Of a stretch of DNA of 64,000 nt, positions 19,045-27,601 are shown piece after piece (within the stretch, counting starts at the first letter, position 1; every line of letters begins with the position of its first letter). The notes beneath the pieces were generated by a model that had not been told where the DNA came from, did no database searches, and saw nothing but the letters and a program-made list of their open reading frames with translations. The DNA comes from Caecibacteroides pullorum. GTDB taxonomy: Bacteria > Bacteroidota > Bacteroidia > Bacteroidales > Bacteroidaceae. Made by a program: the position numbers and the translations under genes. The DNA is taken from contig NZ_JAAZTS010000012.1 of NCBI RefSeq assembly GCF_019239235.1, positions 1-64,000 on the forward strand, written 5' to 3'.

Positions 19045-19068
19045 CTCAAACAAAAAGCAAAACAATGA

Positions 19069-19108
19069 AAACCGCTGATAATCAATCATTATCAGCGGTT
19101 TTTCTTTT
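19069..19108 (+). terminator. Terminator of tRNA-Lys, overlapping the 3' end of a convergent gene
   Basis: A perfect 14-bp stem (19069-19082 with 19088-19101), a 5-base loop and a following T-rich tract. The last codons and stop of the convergent small membrane protein gene (stop at 19082-19084) lie within the hairpin. Confidence 0.85.
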
Positions 19109-19543
19109 TATCCATACCGCAAATTGAAGCAGAATACCGCATCTTACTGGAGGTGAAATAGGTGGACTTAATTTCCACATAAAAACAAGTCCACCTGATT
19201 GGATTATATTCCAAGGTGCTCTGCCACTGACATCCGCTACCGGACATACAGGAAGTACACTGGCACAAGCAAAAATAATGGTATATAAAGGAATAAGCCA
19301 TAAAGGCAAATCAATACCAGATTGAGTGTCTCCTGAAGTTTGTAGCAGAGAAAGGTAAAAAATAGTCTCAAATTGTGCCTGAGTATGGGTATGTTCAGTG
19401 TTATAAGGGTGAGAGTGCACCACAACAACCCCATTCACCACATGGGAATGGGTGAACAGTGTTATGCCGCACCAGTAAAGAGCGAACAGAATCAAAAGAG
19501 AGATTCCTGCTATTCTATTTCTTTTCAACCTGTTTACAAACAT
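19082..19543 (-). CDS. Small His-rich membrane protein at the end of the heme locus
   Basis: A 153-residue protein with no function I recognise. An N-terminal membrane helix (about 12-32) is followed by a histidine-rich stretch (THSHVVNG, VVHSHPYN, TEHTHT; residues about 31-56) and a second hydrophobic segment near 82-100 containing CASVLPVCPV. The His cluster and Cys pair suggest metal or heme contact, which is inference. Proline-rich residues near 125-133 precede a basic tail. A separate promoter lies upstream, so it may be expressed apart from the PepSY gene 102 bases away. Confidence 0.7.
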   Translation of the reverse strand: MFVNRLKRNRIAGISLLILFALYWCGITLFTHSHVVNGVVVVHSHPYNTEHTHTQAQFETIFYLSLLQTSGDTQSGIDLPLWLIPLYTIIFACASVLPVCPVADVSGRAPWNIIQSGGLVFMWKLSPPISPPVRCGILLQFAVWIKRKTADND

Positions 19544-19568
19544 GAATAAACGGAATTATTTCCTCAGA

Positions 19569-19599
19569 CAAATGTAGATATGTTCATTAAAAAAAGCAA
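19569..19599 (-). promoter_or_regulatory. Promoter of the His-rich small membrane protein
   Basis: On the minus strand TTG (19597-19599), a 20-base spacer and TACATTTG (19569-19576) match the consensus well. Confidence 0.5.
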
Positions 19600-19645
19600 T
19601 ACCTATTTTATAGTAAAAAGATTAAATGAGTTCTTATTACCTATA

Positions 19646-21133
19646 TTATTCTTTACGTACAAAATTCTTTTTCTTTCTTATTACAAATCCTGTATATATA
19701 CACCACATGGCAGCCAGTCCGGCAAAGAAAATATAAACCAGAGTTCCTTTACCAAGCAAGGTATAAATCCGCCCTGTATGTATTTCCAGAGCAAGATTCC
19801 ATAAAGACATCGGAAGAACGGAAAACTCTTCAGGCATAGACACAGAATCTGTGCCTTTCTCATACTCTACTATAAAAGGAACGGATTTAATACCGGAAAT
19901 ACAGCCTGATACTGCCCGTTTCCCGAAAGGCGGTCCTGACACCTCATGCACCTCATCACCGCTAAAGAAATCAAGCACCTTTCCATCGGTCCTGTCCCAT
20001 ACAAACATGCCACTGAATGAACCTGCCAGCCATCTTTCCTCACCGTCTTTCTGCCATACATTCAGCCCCATGACACTTACCGGAGGAGTCTTTTCTTCCT
20101 TTACAGGAACGGCATCCAGCGAAGACAGCGAATAGAAGCCTTCGGAGGTCGAAAGAAGCCAGTCACCACATTCCCTGTCATAACGCGTCATACGCAATCT
20201 GTCATTCCAGGCATTGTCTTCATCCAGCATGGACCCGGGCACCGGGGGTACTTTCCCATAGACCAATGCGATAAGTACAGGAGGACGCAGACACCATCCG
20301 GTAAAGGCAACCCACATAAGCAGAAGGAAAGTATAACGTCCCATCGTATCGTGCCAATTTAAGGATTCTTTCAACAAAGATGTACAGGCTGACACATTTC
20401 TTCCTTTCTCTCTTAAGCGACGGATAACCCCGGGAAGCAGCCAATACAGCACTCCTGAAATACAAAGTATGATAATGACTATTGCCACACCGTCCATCAG
20501 GAGTTTCCCGAATGTACCGAACAGTTCGCCGCTATGCAAAAGCCATACGGTACGGAAAAGAGAAACTTTACCATCATAACCAGCAGGAGCTTTTATTTCA
20601 ACCTTCCTGAAATCATGATGGGGAAATGTAGATATATAAAGATAAGAACGACCTGTCACCACCAGCGTATCTCCAGCCAGTGTCAGGTCGGACAACCGCT
20701 CCTCCTGCCGGTCCGGCAAACAGATTTCCTCCCACTTTTTCCCGTCTCTTCTGTAAAGTGCGAACGGACTGACAGCAAACAAGGTTTTATCCGCAGTCTG
20801 CACAACGGCTCTGATGTTACGTCGGTCAGTACCGGAAGGCAGGCCGTCATTAAAATCCAGAACAGTACTCATAACCGAATCCGTCATCCAGATGCCGTTA
20901 CTTCCATACAAGAGAATGGAGTCTGCATGAGCGTACCGTAATGAACCACGCAGCAGCCCGTTGTTCCATCTGTCGAAACGATAGCTTGAAGGAAGCCACT
21001 TCCTGCTCACGTCCACATCCGATACGGCCTCCCTGTGATTCAGCACAATACCGCTTATACAGAACATAAGCATGAAAAAGGTAAAAATCAGTCCGAACCA
21101 TTTATGATGCTTTCTCCATGTACTCCGTCTCAT
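19646..21133 (-). CDS. PepSY-associated transmembrane protein (ferric/heme reductase-like)
   Basis: A 495-residue inner-membrane protein of the PepSY-TM family. The N-terminal helix begins with the family hallmark WRKHHKWFGLIFTFFML and runs into SGIVLNHREAV. A large periplasmic region separates this from central helices near residues 205-235 and 265-290 (including the paired His-containing HSGELFGTFG and WHDTMGRYTFLLLM), and a last helix at about 460-485. Family members are linked to iron and siderophore reduction; the conserved histidines could ligate heme. The start overlaps the preceding membrane-protein gene by four bases, indicating translational coupling in the heme operon. Confidence 0.85.
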   Translation of the reverse strand: MRRSTWRKHHKWFGLIFTFFMLMFCISGIVLNHREAVSDVDVSRKWLPSSYRFDRWNNGLLRGSLRYAHADSILLYGSNGIWMTDSVMSTVLDFNDGLPSGTDRRNIRAVVQTADKTLFAVSPFALYRRDGKKWEEICLPDRQEERLSDLTLAGDTLVVTGRSYLYISTFPHHDFRKVEIKAPAGYDGKVSLFRTVWLLHSGELFGTFGKLLMDGVAIVIIILCISGVLYWLLPGVIRRLREKGRNVSACTSLLKESLNWHDTMGRYTFLLLMWVAFTGWCLRPPVLIALVYGKVPPVPGSMLDEDNAWNDRLRMTRYDRECGDWLLSTSEGFYSLSSLDAVPVKEEKTPPVSVMGLNVWQKDGEERWLAGSFSGMFVWDRTDGKVLDFFSGDEVHEVSGPPFGKRAVSGCISGIKSVPFIVEYEKGTDSVSMPEEFSVLPMSLWNLALEIHTGRIYTLLGKGTLVYIFFAGLAAMWCIYTGFVIRKKKNFVRKE

Positions 21134-22011
21134 ACCCTGCGCATCATTTTACGATATGTCACATAAAGTCCCGCCACGGCAAACGAACCGCCTATCAGAA
21201 TTATTTGGAGTATATGCTCCCCGGGAGCATTCCATAAAGCAGGAAGAAGGCTGATACGGTCGAACACTTCCACGGCTATCCAGAAGATGATGACCGTAGC
21301 GAAGCCATAACGCAGACTCATGCCCCATGAAGAATAACGCAGCAGACGGGCAAACATGAACAGCGAACCTATAAGCCCCAGCATCCCCACAAGCAATGTC
21401 ACCGGATGACGGTCGCCCAGGAAACGCTCGTCATAGCAGAACATAAGTGTGAGGTAACACGTCCACAACATCGTAATCACTTCCATAAATGCCACAATGC
21501 TGGTATGCCGTGTCATTGGCCGTGCCGCAATCTCCTTCTTGTGTTTGCCGAAGAACAGACGCTGCCACCAGTTCAGGAAGTTACATCCATTGGCCGTACA
21601 AAACAGGTACAGCATCATCACCATCGCCCAGAATCCGAAGGTAGCAGGCAATATCAGATACTCCGGACGGCTGACAATCTCGCCCGTCACCGGGTCGAGC
21701 TGTGCCTGCGTGCCGAACCGTTCGGCATAATACATGAACAGGAAATCAATCGCTCCCATCCAATAGAACATCCCTCCGAACAGTCCCAACAGGCTCTGCC
21801 GCGCATCTCCCTTGATAAAGACACCCGCAATGACCAGTCCCAGTCCGAAGGCTCCCATTCCCATTCCCGCATAAAACTGTTCTACTCCCGTAGTACCGTC
21901 TTTCAGCATACGGGCAAGAATATGCGTAAGGGGCATCGCTGCCAGTGTCACCGCAATGGACACTATCGCTTTGCCCCAATTCGTTTGTTTTCTATTTAAT
22001 CCTGTTGTCAT
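21130..22011 (-). CDS. Multi-spanning membrane protein, paralogue 2 of the heme locus
   Basis: A 293-residue protein with about seven or eight membrane helices and no family I can name. It is clearly homologous along its whole length to the preceding gene product. Shared segments include FGTQ-LDPVTGEIV, RPEYLILPA-FGFW, NGCNF-NWWQRL-F and ARPMTRHTSIV-FME. The conserved loop in the middle carries a Cys, Trp pair and a His. The stop overlaps the PepSY gene by four bases and it starts 13 bases after its paralogue, so all three should be co-translated. Association with HmuY/HmuR suggests a role in heme or iron passage across the inner membrane; that is inference. Confidence 0.78.
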   Translation of the reverse strand: MTTGLNRKQTNWGKAIVSIAVTLAAMPLTHILARMLKDGTTGVEQFYAGMGMGAFGLGLVIAGVFIKGDARQSLLGLFGGMFYWMGAIDFLFMYYAERFGTQAQLDPVTGEIVSRPEYLILPATFGFWAMVMMLYLFCTANGCNFLNWWQRLFFGKHKKEIAARPMTRHTSIVAFMEVITMLWTCYLTLMFCYDERFLGDRHPVTLLVGMLGLIGSLFMFARLLRYSSWGMSLRYGFATVIIFWIAVEVFDRISLLPALWNAPGEHILQIILIGGSFAVAGLYVTYRKMMRRV

Positions 22012-22024
22012 GTTAACAGACTTT

Positions 22025-22909
22025 TTATCCGACAGCAGCCGATTTCCTTGCGCCCTTATACCAGAGATAGAACACTAAAGCCACAAACACTACCAGTATT
22101 ATCACCATCTCCATTACATGGTTCAAAGGATCTGTCCATATCTCGCTGAACAGGTCCATACGTCCCAACACCTCGATAGGTGTCCAGAAAACCACCACCG
22201 TAGCAATGGCCATACGGATATTGGCTCCCCACGAAGCAATGCGCAGCTGTTTGGCAAAGATAAAGAACGAACCTATCAGACAGCCCAAGCCTACCAAAAG
22301 TGTAACAGGATGATTTTCGCCTAAGAATACGTCATCATAACAGAACATCAGCAGTAAGTAGGAAGCCCACAGAATCATCATCAGCTCCATGAAGGTAACG
22401 ATGCTCGTGTGGCGTGTCATCGGACGAGCGGCTATCTCGTTCTTCTTTCCCTTGAACAGCAGACGCTGCCACCAGTTGATGAAGTTGCATCCGTTGCGTG
22501 TGCTGAACAGATACATAATCATCACCATCATCCAGAATCCGAAAGAAGCCGGAAGTATAAGATATTCAGGACGGGTCACTATCTCTCCCGTCACAGGGTC
22601 GAGTTCCGGCTGTGTGCCGAAACGGTTGGCAAAATACATAAACAGGAATTCCACCCATCCCGTCCAGAACAGCAGACCGCCGAACAGTCCCCACAGAGTC
22701 TGGCGCGTATCTCCCTTGGCAAACACGCCTGCAATAACCATCAGCATACCCACGAATCCCATGGCAAAAGCCGAATAATGCAGTGTGGTCTCATCCAGAA
22801 AATGCTCCATCAGAATCATCACGGCATGCCCAAGCGGCATGGTGAACAATACCATCAGGAATGATGCGGTGGCTTTCCACCAGTATTTTTTGATTTTTTC
22901 TTTCTTCAT
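22025..22909 (-). CDS. Multi-spanning membrane protein, paralogue 1 of the heme locus
   Basis: A 294-residue protein, tandem paralogue of the next gene, with the same helix pattern and the same conserved central loop (RFGTQPELDPVTGEIVTRPE, split by helices from NGCNFINWWQRLLF). An N-terminal cationic stretch (MKKEKIKKYWWK) precedes the first helix. The two products may form a heterodimer. It begins nine bases after hmuY. No enzymatic motif is visible. Confidence 0.78.
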   Translation of the reverse strand: MKKEKIKKYWWKATASFLMVLFTMPLGHAVMILMEHFLDETTLHYSAFAMGFVGMLMVIAGVFAKGDTRQTLWGLFGGLLFWTGWVEFLFMYFANRFGTQPELDPVTGEIVTRPEYLILPASFGFWMMVMIMYLFSTRNGCNFINWWQRLLFKGKKNEIAARPMTRHTSIVTFMELMMILWASYLLLMFCYDDVFLGENHPVTLLVGLGCLIGSFFIFAKQLRIASWGANIRMAIATVVVFWTPIEVLGRMDLFSEIWTDPLNHVMEMVIILVVFVALVFYLWYKGARKSAAVG

Positions 22910-22918
22910 AATCTTTTC

Positions 22919-23629
22919 TTATTTTAGTTCGTCGCAGTAATAACTGATTCTTCCTCCTTCGTCACCTATCTCCACATTGGCATCATACCAGCTGATAATC
23001 TGTATTTTGAAGTAACGCTGTCCGTCTGCCGTACGCACTACGTATGTGTGGAAAGACGGAGTATATACAGGAGGAGGTCCGGCAAACGTCATCGCCTCTG
23101 CCAGCAACGGATTGGCATTGGTCTTTGTCCTTTGTGGTCCGTTGTTCGGGTCGAACCAGGGATTAGAATCAAAATCCAGCCCGTTCTCCACTAGGTAATG
23201 GTTCCAGTCGTTCTGCGACATGGTCACACTGACCTCACCATTATCGACCACCCATTCCAAATCCGACGGTAACTGTGAAACGCTTGTCCACTTATTGTAT
23301 TCGCCATATCCCAAGTCGGCAGCACCTCCACGGCCTATGCCACTGGTACCGCTGTTTGTTCTCAACACGTAGCCACAAAAAGCCAAGTCCCAATCCGTGC
23401 GGCCGTACTGTTCGCCTTCCTTGATGTCCTTGTTCACCCCATAGGCATTGAACATTTCGCCGGTACGCAGGTTAAAATAAATCCAGTCATTCGTCACACC
23501 GGTGGAATAACCCGACTTGCGAGGCAGTGTCTTTCCGTTGAAAGGCTGTATGTCGTCATAGTCCACACAAGCGGTCATCGTCAGACACCCCAACAGAAAA
23601 ACCATTATTTTCAATTTCAAACCTTTCAT
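22919..23629 (-). CDS. hmuY: HmuY-family heme-binding lipoprotein
   Basis: A 236-residue lipoprotein (lipobox CLTMTAC). It fits the HmuY family, surface hemophores of Bacteroidales: YFNLRTGE near residue 52, the TDWDLAFCGYVLRTNSGTS segment near 78-96 and the C-terminal YVVRTADGQRYFKIQIISWY near 195-214. Met/His pairs that ligate heme vary between homologues and I do not assign them. The start overlaps the receptor gene by four bases (ATGA), the usual receptor-hemophore pairing though in the reverse order from P. gingivalis hmuYR. Confidence 0.87.
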   Translation of the reverse strand: MKGLKLKIMVFLLGCLTMTACVDYDDIQPFNGKTLPRKSGYSTGVTNDWIYFNLRTGEMFNAYGVNKDIKEGEQYGRTDWDLAFCGYVLRTNSGTSGIGRGGAADLGYGEYNKWTSVSQLPSDLEWVVDNGEVSVTMSQNDWNHYLVENGLDFDSNPWFDPNNGPQRTKTNANPLLAEAMTFAGPPPVYTPSFHTYVVRTADGQRYFKIQIISWYDANVEIGDEGGRISYYCDELK

Positions 23630-25986
23630 TTCCTTTTCTTTAAAGAGTTAATCACATCATCAAGCATAAATTCCATCTGTACCCATCCGCGGGTTCCGGC
23701 TGTAGCCGGAACATTGAACATCGTAATCCCAGAACCCAGTGTTTTCGGCACATAGTTGAACAGATTGTCCACACCAAGAGTCAGCTTCACCTTGTTCCAG
23801 AAAGTCTGCGATACGGAGAGGTTGCACAGTACATATTGCGGAAGGTCGCAACGGAAATAGGCATCATAGCTCTTGTTGTCCTCTTCCACGAATACGCGAT
23901 CCTGCACATCGAACTTCTTGCTTCCCATATACGATGCACTGAACACAGCATTCAGACGATAATTCTTCCGTGCATATTTATAATCCAGACTTGCAGTAGC
24001 AGCGTGTGGAGATGTGGTATTTACCTGTATGCCCTCGTTCTTGCTCACATTGACATAACTGTAAGTTCCGTTAAGGGTCATACAATCCAATACCCTCCAG
24101 CGTAACAAAGCTTCAATACCCAACAGACGCTGCTTGCTCAGATTGGTATATTCAAAATTGTACTGCATGTCATAAATACGCCACACTCCCTCAATCTTGT
24201 CGCGGAAATAGTTGCCGTATGCCGTACCTGACACGAACAGGCGGTCGTTCGAATATTCTGCACCGAGCGAAAAGTAATTGTTCTTCTCCGGCTGCATGTT
24301 CTCATTACCGCGAATCATGAACATTCCCAAATGGTCCCAGTTGAAGAAAAGTTCCTTAATACTGGGAGAACGGTAACCCATTGAATAGTTGGCGCGGATA
24401 GCCCACTGCTCATTGGGTGAATATTTTGCAGCCACTTTAGGCATAGCCATGAAACCGAACGCACGCGAGAAGTTAGTGCGCACTCCGGCAGACACCATCC
24501 ATTGGGGATTGATGGTCCATTCGTCCTGCAAGAAATATTCCGTCTCTTTCAGGGCGCGGGTTTTCAGGTCATGGTTGGCATTGCCCGAAAAACGGTCGCT
24601 GGTCAATTCGTCAGAAGTGTGTTCGATGCCGAATATCAGACTGTGGCCGTCGAAGTAGTCGCTCGTCACGGTCAGACGGGGTTGCCAGATGCTGCTCTCA
24701 TAGTCCTTATTACGGGTATCGATGCGCTCATGGCGCTTGTATCGGTTATAGAAATCCCCGTGCAGGCTTCCGGTCACGCTGAACCAGTCTTTCATATGGT
24801 AAGTCACCTTGGCCCCGGCGTTCCATTCGTTCGCCTGACTGAACGTCATGTCCTGTATCAGGTCGTACGTGTTCATGAAGAAGCCTCCTCCATATACCAA
24901 AACTGACAAATCTTTTATCGGATCGTAATAGACTTTCTGTGACATCGTGATGTGCTCCTTGCCTTCGATACCCATTGGCGGGCGGGCTGCGGTGCTGACC
25001 ACCGTGATGTCATGGGGAAGGAAAGGGTTGGCCTCCTGCGTATAGACTTTCTTGTCGTTCTCCGCCTGATACATATAGAATGCGTCGGTGGAGCTGTACC
25101 ACACATCGGTCTGCGAGGTCACTTTGCCCGTATTGAAGCCGGCTGACACCCAGCCTTGCAGGTTGGGGCGGTCGGCATTCTGCTCGAACATATACAGGAA
25201 GTCGCTTGGCTGCGGATTCTTGTAGTTGCGCTCGTTCATCTGTCCATAACGCACTCCGGCGTCTATCGACAACGGTTTGGAGGTCTTTTTGGTTATCAGG
25301 TTGATGACAGCTCCAGCCGCACGGCTTCCGTAGAGGGTGGAGCTTGCACCTTTCACTATCTCGATGCGGTCTATGGCATGAAGGTTGAAACGTTCATAGT
25401 CCAGGTTGCCCGCCATGTCGCCCGTCATACGTTCGCCGTCCATCAGGAACAACACGTGCCGGGCATCCAGTCCCTGCATGGAGATTTCGTTTCCGAAGCC
25501 CACTTTCTGTATATTCAGTCCCGGAGTTTCCTGCTGGAGAGCCTGCTGCAGATTGGCGTATCCGGCATCCACTAATTGTTTACCCCCCAATACCTGCGTG
25601 GTTATGGGGGACAGTTTGATGGGGCGTGCCGCACGCGAACCCGTCACGACTACTTCGTTCAGCCCCAGTGCATCATCTTTCATATATACGGTCTTCACCG
25701 TTTCGGTTTTATCTATTTTCCCTGTTTCCGGTACAAAGCTGACGTATGTCACCTTATAGTACCAACTACCTTTCCCTGCAAGCTTCAGCACTGTCTGTCC
25801 GTCCACGTCCGTGATGGTGTGCATGGCGTTCCTCAGTTCCGGATTGTCGGCATAGGCCACATTAGCGGCTATGACCGGCTGTTCCGTCCCTTTCTCCAGC
25901 ACCGTCAGCCTGACGCTCCGCTGGGCTGCCGCATCCGTACAGACGCATAGCGCCAACAGCAGGATGAAGGTTGTAATCTGTTTCAT
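23626..25986 (-). CDS. hmuR: HmuR-like TonB-dependent heme receptor
   Basis: A 786-residue outer-membrane receptor. A signal peptide (to TDAAAQ) and a carboxypeptidase-like domain (about 25-108) lead into a plug (about 112-235) with VVVTGSRAARP, TPGLNIQKVGFGNEISMQGLD and a TLYGSRAAGAVINLIT segment. In the barrel, GYRSPSIKELF corresponds to the FRAP box of heme receptors, and GNENMQPEKN to the NPNL box. Both are the conserved region that binds heme or its partner. Adjacent HmuY supports heme as ligand. The siderophore-type alternative is less likely. Confidence 0.88.
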   Translation of the reverse strand: MKQITTFILLLALCVCTDAAAQRSVRLTVLEKGTEQPVIAANVAYADNPELRNAMHTITDVDGQTVLKLAGKGSWYYKVTYVSFVPETGKIDKTETVKTVYMKDDALGLNEVVVTGSRAARPIKLSPITTQVLGGKQLVDAGYANLQQALQQETPGLNIQKVGFGNEISMQGLDARHVLFLMDGERMTGDMAGNLDYERFNLHAIDRIEIVKGASSTLYGSRAAGAVINLITKKTSKPLSIDAGVRYGQMNERNYKNPQPSDFLYMFEQNADRPNLQGWVSAGFNTGKVTSQTDVWYSSTDAFYMYQAENDKKVYTQEANPFLPHDITVVSTAARPPMGIEGKEHITMSQKVYYDPIKDLSVLVYGGGFFMNTYDLIQDMTFSQANEWNAGAKVTYHMKDWFSVTGSLHGDFYNRYKRHERIDTRNKDYESSIWQPRLTVTSDYFDGHSLIFGIEHTSDELTSDRFSGNANHDLKTRALKETEYFLQDEWTINPQWMVSAGVRTNFSRAFGFMAMPKVAAKYSPNEQWAIRANYSMGYRSPSIKELFFNWDHLGMFMIRGNENMQPEKNNYFSLGAEYSNDRLFVSGTAYGNYFRDKIEGVWRIYDMQYNFEYTNLSKQRLLGIEALLRWRVLDCMTLNGTYSYVNVSKNEGIQVNTTSPHAATASLDYKYARKNYRLNAVFSASYMGSKKFDVQDRVFVEEDNKSYDAYFRCDLPQYVLCNLSVSQTFWNKVKLTLGVDNLFNYVPKTLGSGITMFNVPATAGTRGWVQMEFMLDDVINSLKKRK

Positions 25987-26022
25987 CTATCGTTTTGTTT
26001 TTACAATTCCAACTGTTTATAT

Positions 26023-26655
26023 TCAATTCTTACCCTGTTCTTTCTTTGCTTCTTCCAGGTCTTTCTCATACTGCGAAAATTCTTCTTCAAAGCGGTCAAT
26101 GCGGGTCTTGTCAATAGTTTGCAGGAAAGTTTCGGTACGTACGTTCATCATGTTGTAGTCCACGATGAACTCCATCTGGTTAGTGTTCACATTCAGGAAA
26201 CCGTCCACACGGGCGCCACTACCTTGTTGGTTGTCCGCAGCGTCATCGCCACTGGTGGTGACATTCCCGTCCGTGCCTACGAACTTCACCCAGCCGTCGT
26301 CGGGATATTCGTCCTGTTCCCAACTGTTAAGGTTCATAAACTGCGTTGCGCATCGAAAGGTGATGGCAAATGGCATGGCACCTACGGTGAAGTCGCTCAG
26401 GTCAAGCACCATCATCCCGTCTTCCCGCCATGAGAAGTTGAATTTGGTTGGGCAACCGCTCTCCAATAGAGTCTTGTCCACGCCGTTCATAGTGGCTTTG
26501 GTAGAGAGTACGATGTCGCCGTTGAGGATTTCCTTTGCCTTATCAATATATTCCTGTGCAGGTGGCTCATTGGTAAGTGAATCGTCACTTTCACACGAAC
26601 TTAATCCGATTACTGTTGCCATAAGAAGGCTGAATAAAAAGTATAACTTTTTCAT
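26023..26655 (-). CDS. DUF4903-like lipoprotein of the heme locus
   Basis: A 210-residue lipoprotein (signal MKKLYFLFSLL, lipobox GLSSC). The start is the Met preceding the signal peptide, 17 codons inside the longest reading frame. The middle is a beta-rich domain (about 45-170) and the C-terminus (about 180-210) is a charged helix (FEEEFSQYEKDLEEAKKE). The combination resembles DUF4903 proteins found with heme genes, a family assignment I hold moderately. It lies 36 bases before hmuR. Confidence 0.68.
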   Translation of the reverse strand: MKKLYFLFSLLMATVIGLSSCESDDSLTNEPPAQEYIDKAKEILNGDIVLSTKATMNGVDKTLLESGCPTKFNFSWREDGMMVLDLSDFTVGAMPFAITFRCATQFMNLNSWEQDEYPDDGWVKFVGTDGNVTTSGDDAADNQQGSGARVDGFLNVNTNQMEFIVDYNMMNVRTETFLQTIDKTRIDRFEEEFSQYEKDLEEAKKEQGKN

Positions 26656-27066
26656 TTTGCTTATATAATTTACTTGTTTTGTAATCCATAATTGTTTCCT
26701 GTTCATTACCCTTGCCTGCGTGTATTCCGCAAAGGGTATGTAAAGTCATGGCTTTTCCATGATTAAAGGCAGGCTTTTTCCGATGGCAAAGTCTGTCTTT
26801 GCTGTGTACCGCATGTAGGCCTCAGAAGCGGTTCAGGCGGTTTGGATAATTTTGTTTCCTCGCCGTCGGTTGCATACCGGGAGTGTTTTTAGCGACATAG
26901 CAGCCTTGCCGACAGGATAATGGTGTCTTCCCCATTGGGTGAGGTGAATATATTGTGATAATTTTTTCTTAGTAACACACAAAAAAGAGCTAAGAGAAAG
27001 CCGTTTGACAACTTTCTCCTTACTCTTTCTGAATTTAATTTCGTAGCTTGACAAAATAATGACGAA
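26656..27066. other. 411-base intergenic region within the heme gene cluster
   Basis: No convincing gene is present. It contains a terminator at the right, two inverted repeats (TACCCTT/AAGGGTA at 26707-26738; TCATGG/CCATGA at 26746-26762) and a weak promoter-like TACCCTTTG on the minus strand at 26730-26738. This suggests that hmuR-hmuY and downstream genes may have a separate promoter from the LRR and calycin genes. Confidence 0.5.
26981..27028 (-). terminator. Terminator after the calycin-like gene
   Basis: On the minus strand AAAGAGTAAGGAGAAAG pairs with CTTTCTCTTAGCTCTTT (two bulges, 11-base loop) and is followed by six T. It would attenuate transcription before the hmuR part of the locus. 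Confidence 0.65.
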
Positions 27067-27558
27067 TTATTTTGTTCCAACAAAGTGTACGGATGCAGGG
27101 AAATCTGCACCTAAGAACTTACCGGATACTGCCAGAGTAAACTCGATAGTGTTGCCTGTAACTTTGGCATCAGTCAAAGAATCCAGGTACAATTTTATCG
27201 GCAGCATGTTTAAGATTTTCAAAGTCCCGGCTTGATCGCCTTCATTTGCTGTAATTTCACCGGTTTCTTCATCTACTTCTACTTCCAACTCGATAGTGAT
27301 ATTTCCCGGCATACTTCCGATTTGCGGAAAATCGCAAGTTAAAAGACCTCCTTCAAGAGTATAAGAGGCTGTACGCGGTTCATAATCTTCTCCTCTCATT
27401 TTGATTTGATCCATTGTACCGTTATAAGTACCTTCGTAATCGCTGATTGCCAATACGGTACTTACACCATCCACATCCATCACTGTGGCAGCGTCAGCAG
27501 ACTGCGCCATTCCGAAACTTGCTGCAACAAGGGTAGCTCCTAAGAAAAATTTTCGCAT
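27067..27558 (-). CDS. Secreted calycin-like protein
   Basis: A 163-residue protein with a signal peptide (to QSADA) and no lipobox. The mature part is one beta-barrel-like domain with alternating short strands (YEGTYNGTMDQIKM, ITIELEVEVDEETGEI), fitting the calycin/lipocalin-like domain of Bacteroidetes. Calycins bind small hydrophobic ligands, so periplasmic heme handling is plausible but unproven. It starts 43 bases after the LRR lipoprotein gene and is followed by a terminator. Confidence 0.7.
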   Translation of the reverse strand: MRKFFLGATLVAASFGMAQSADAATVMDVDGVSTVLAISDYEGTYNGTMDQIKMRGEDYEPRTASYTLEGGLLTCDFPQIGSMPGNITIELEVEVDEETGEITANEGDQAGTLKILNMLPIKLYLDSLTDAKVTGNTIEFTLAVSGKFLGADFPASVHFVGTK

Positions 27559-27601
27559 CGTTTTTATAATTAAAGTCTAACAAAAAAATAATTACACTTT
27601 A

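Noticed and set aside
26833-27054. A 73-codon minus-strand frame between the calycin-like and DUF4903-like genes
   Set aside because: It runs through the terminator hairpin of the calycin-like gene and lacks any protein-like feature.
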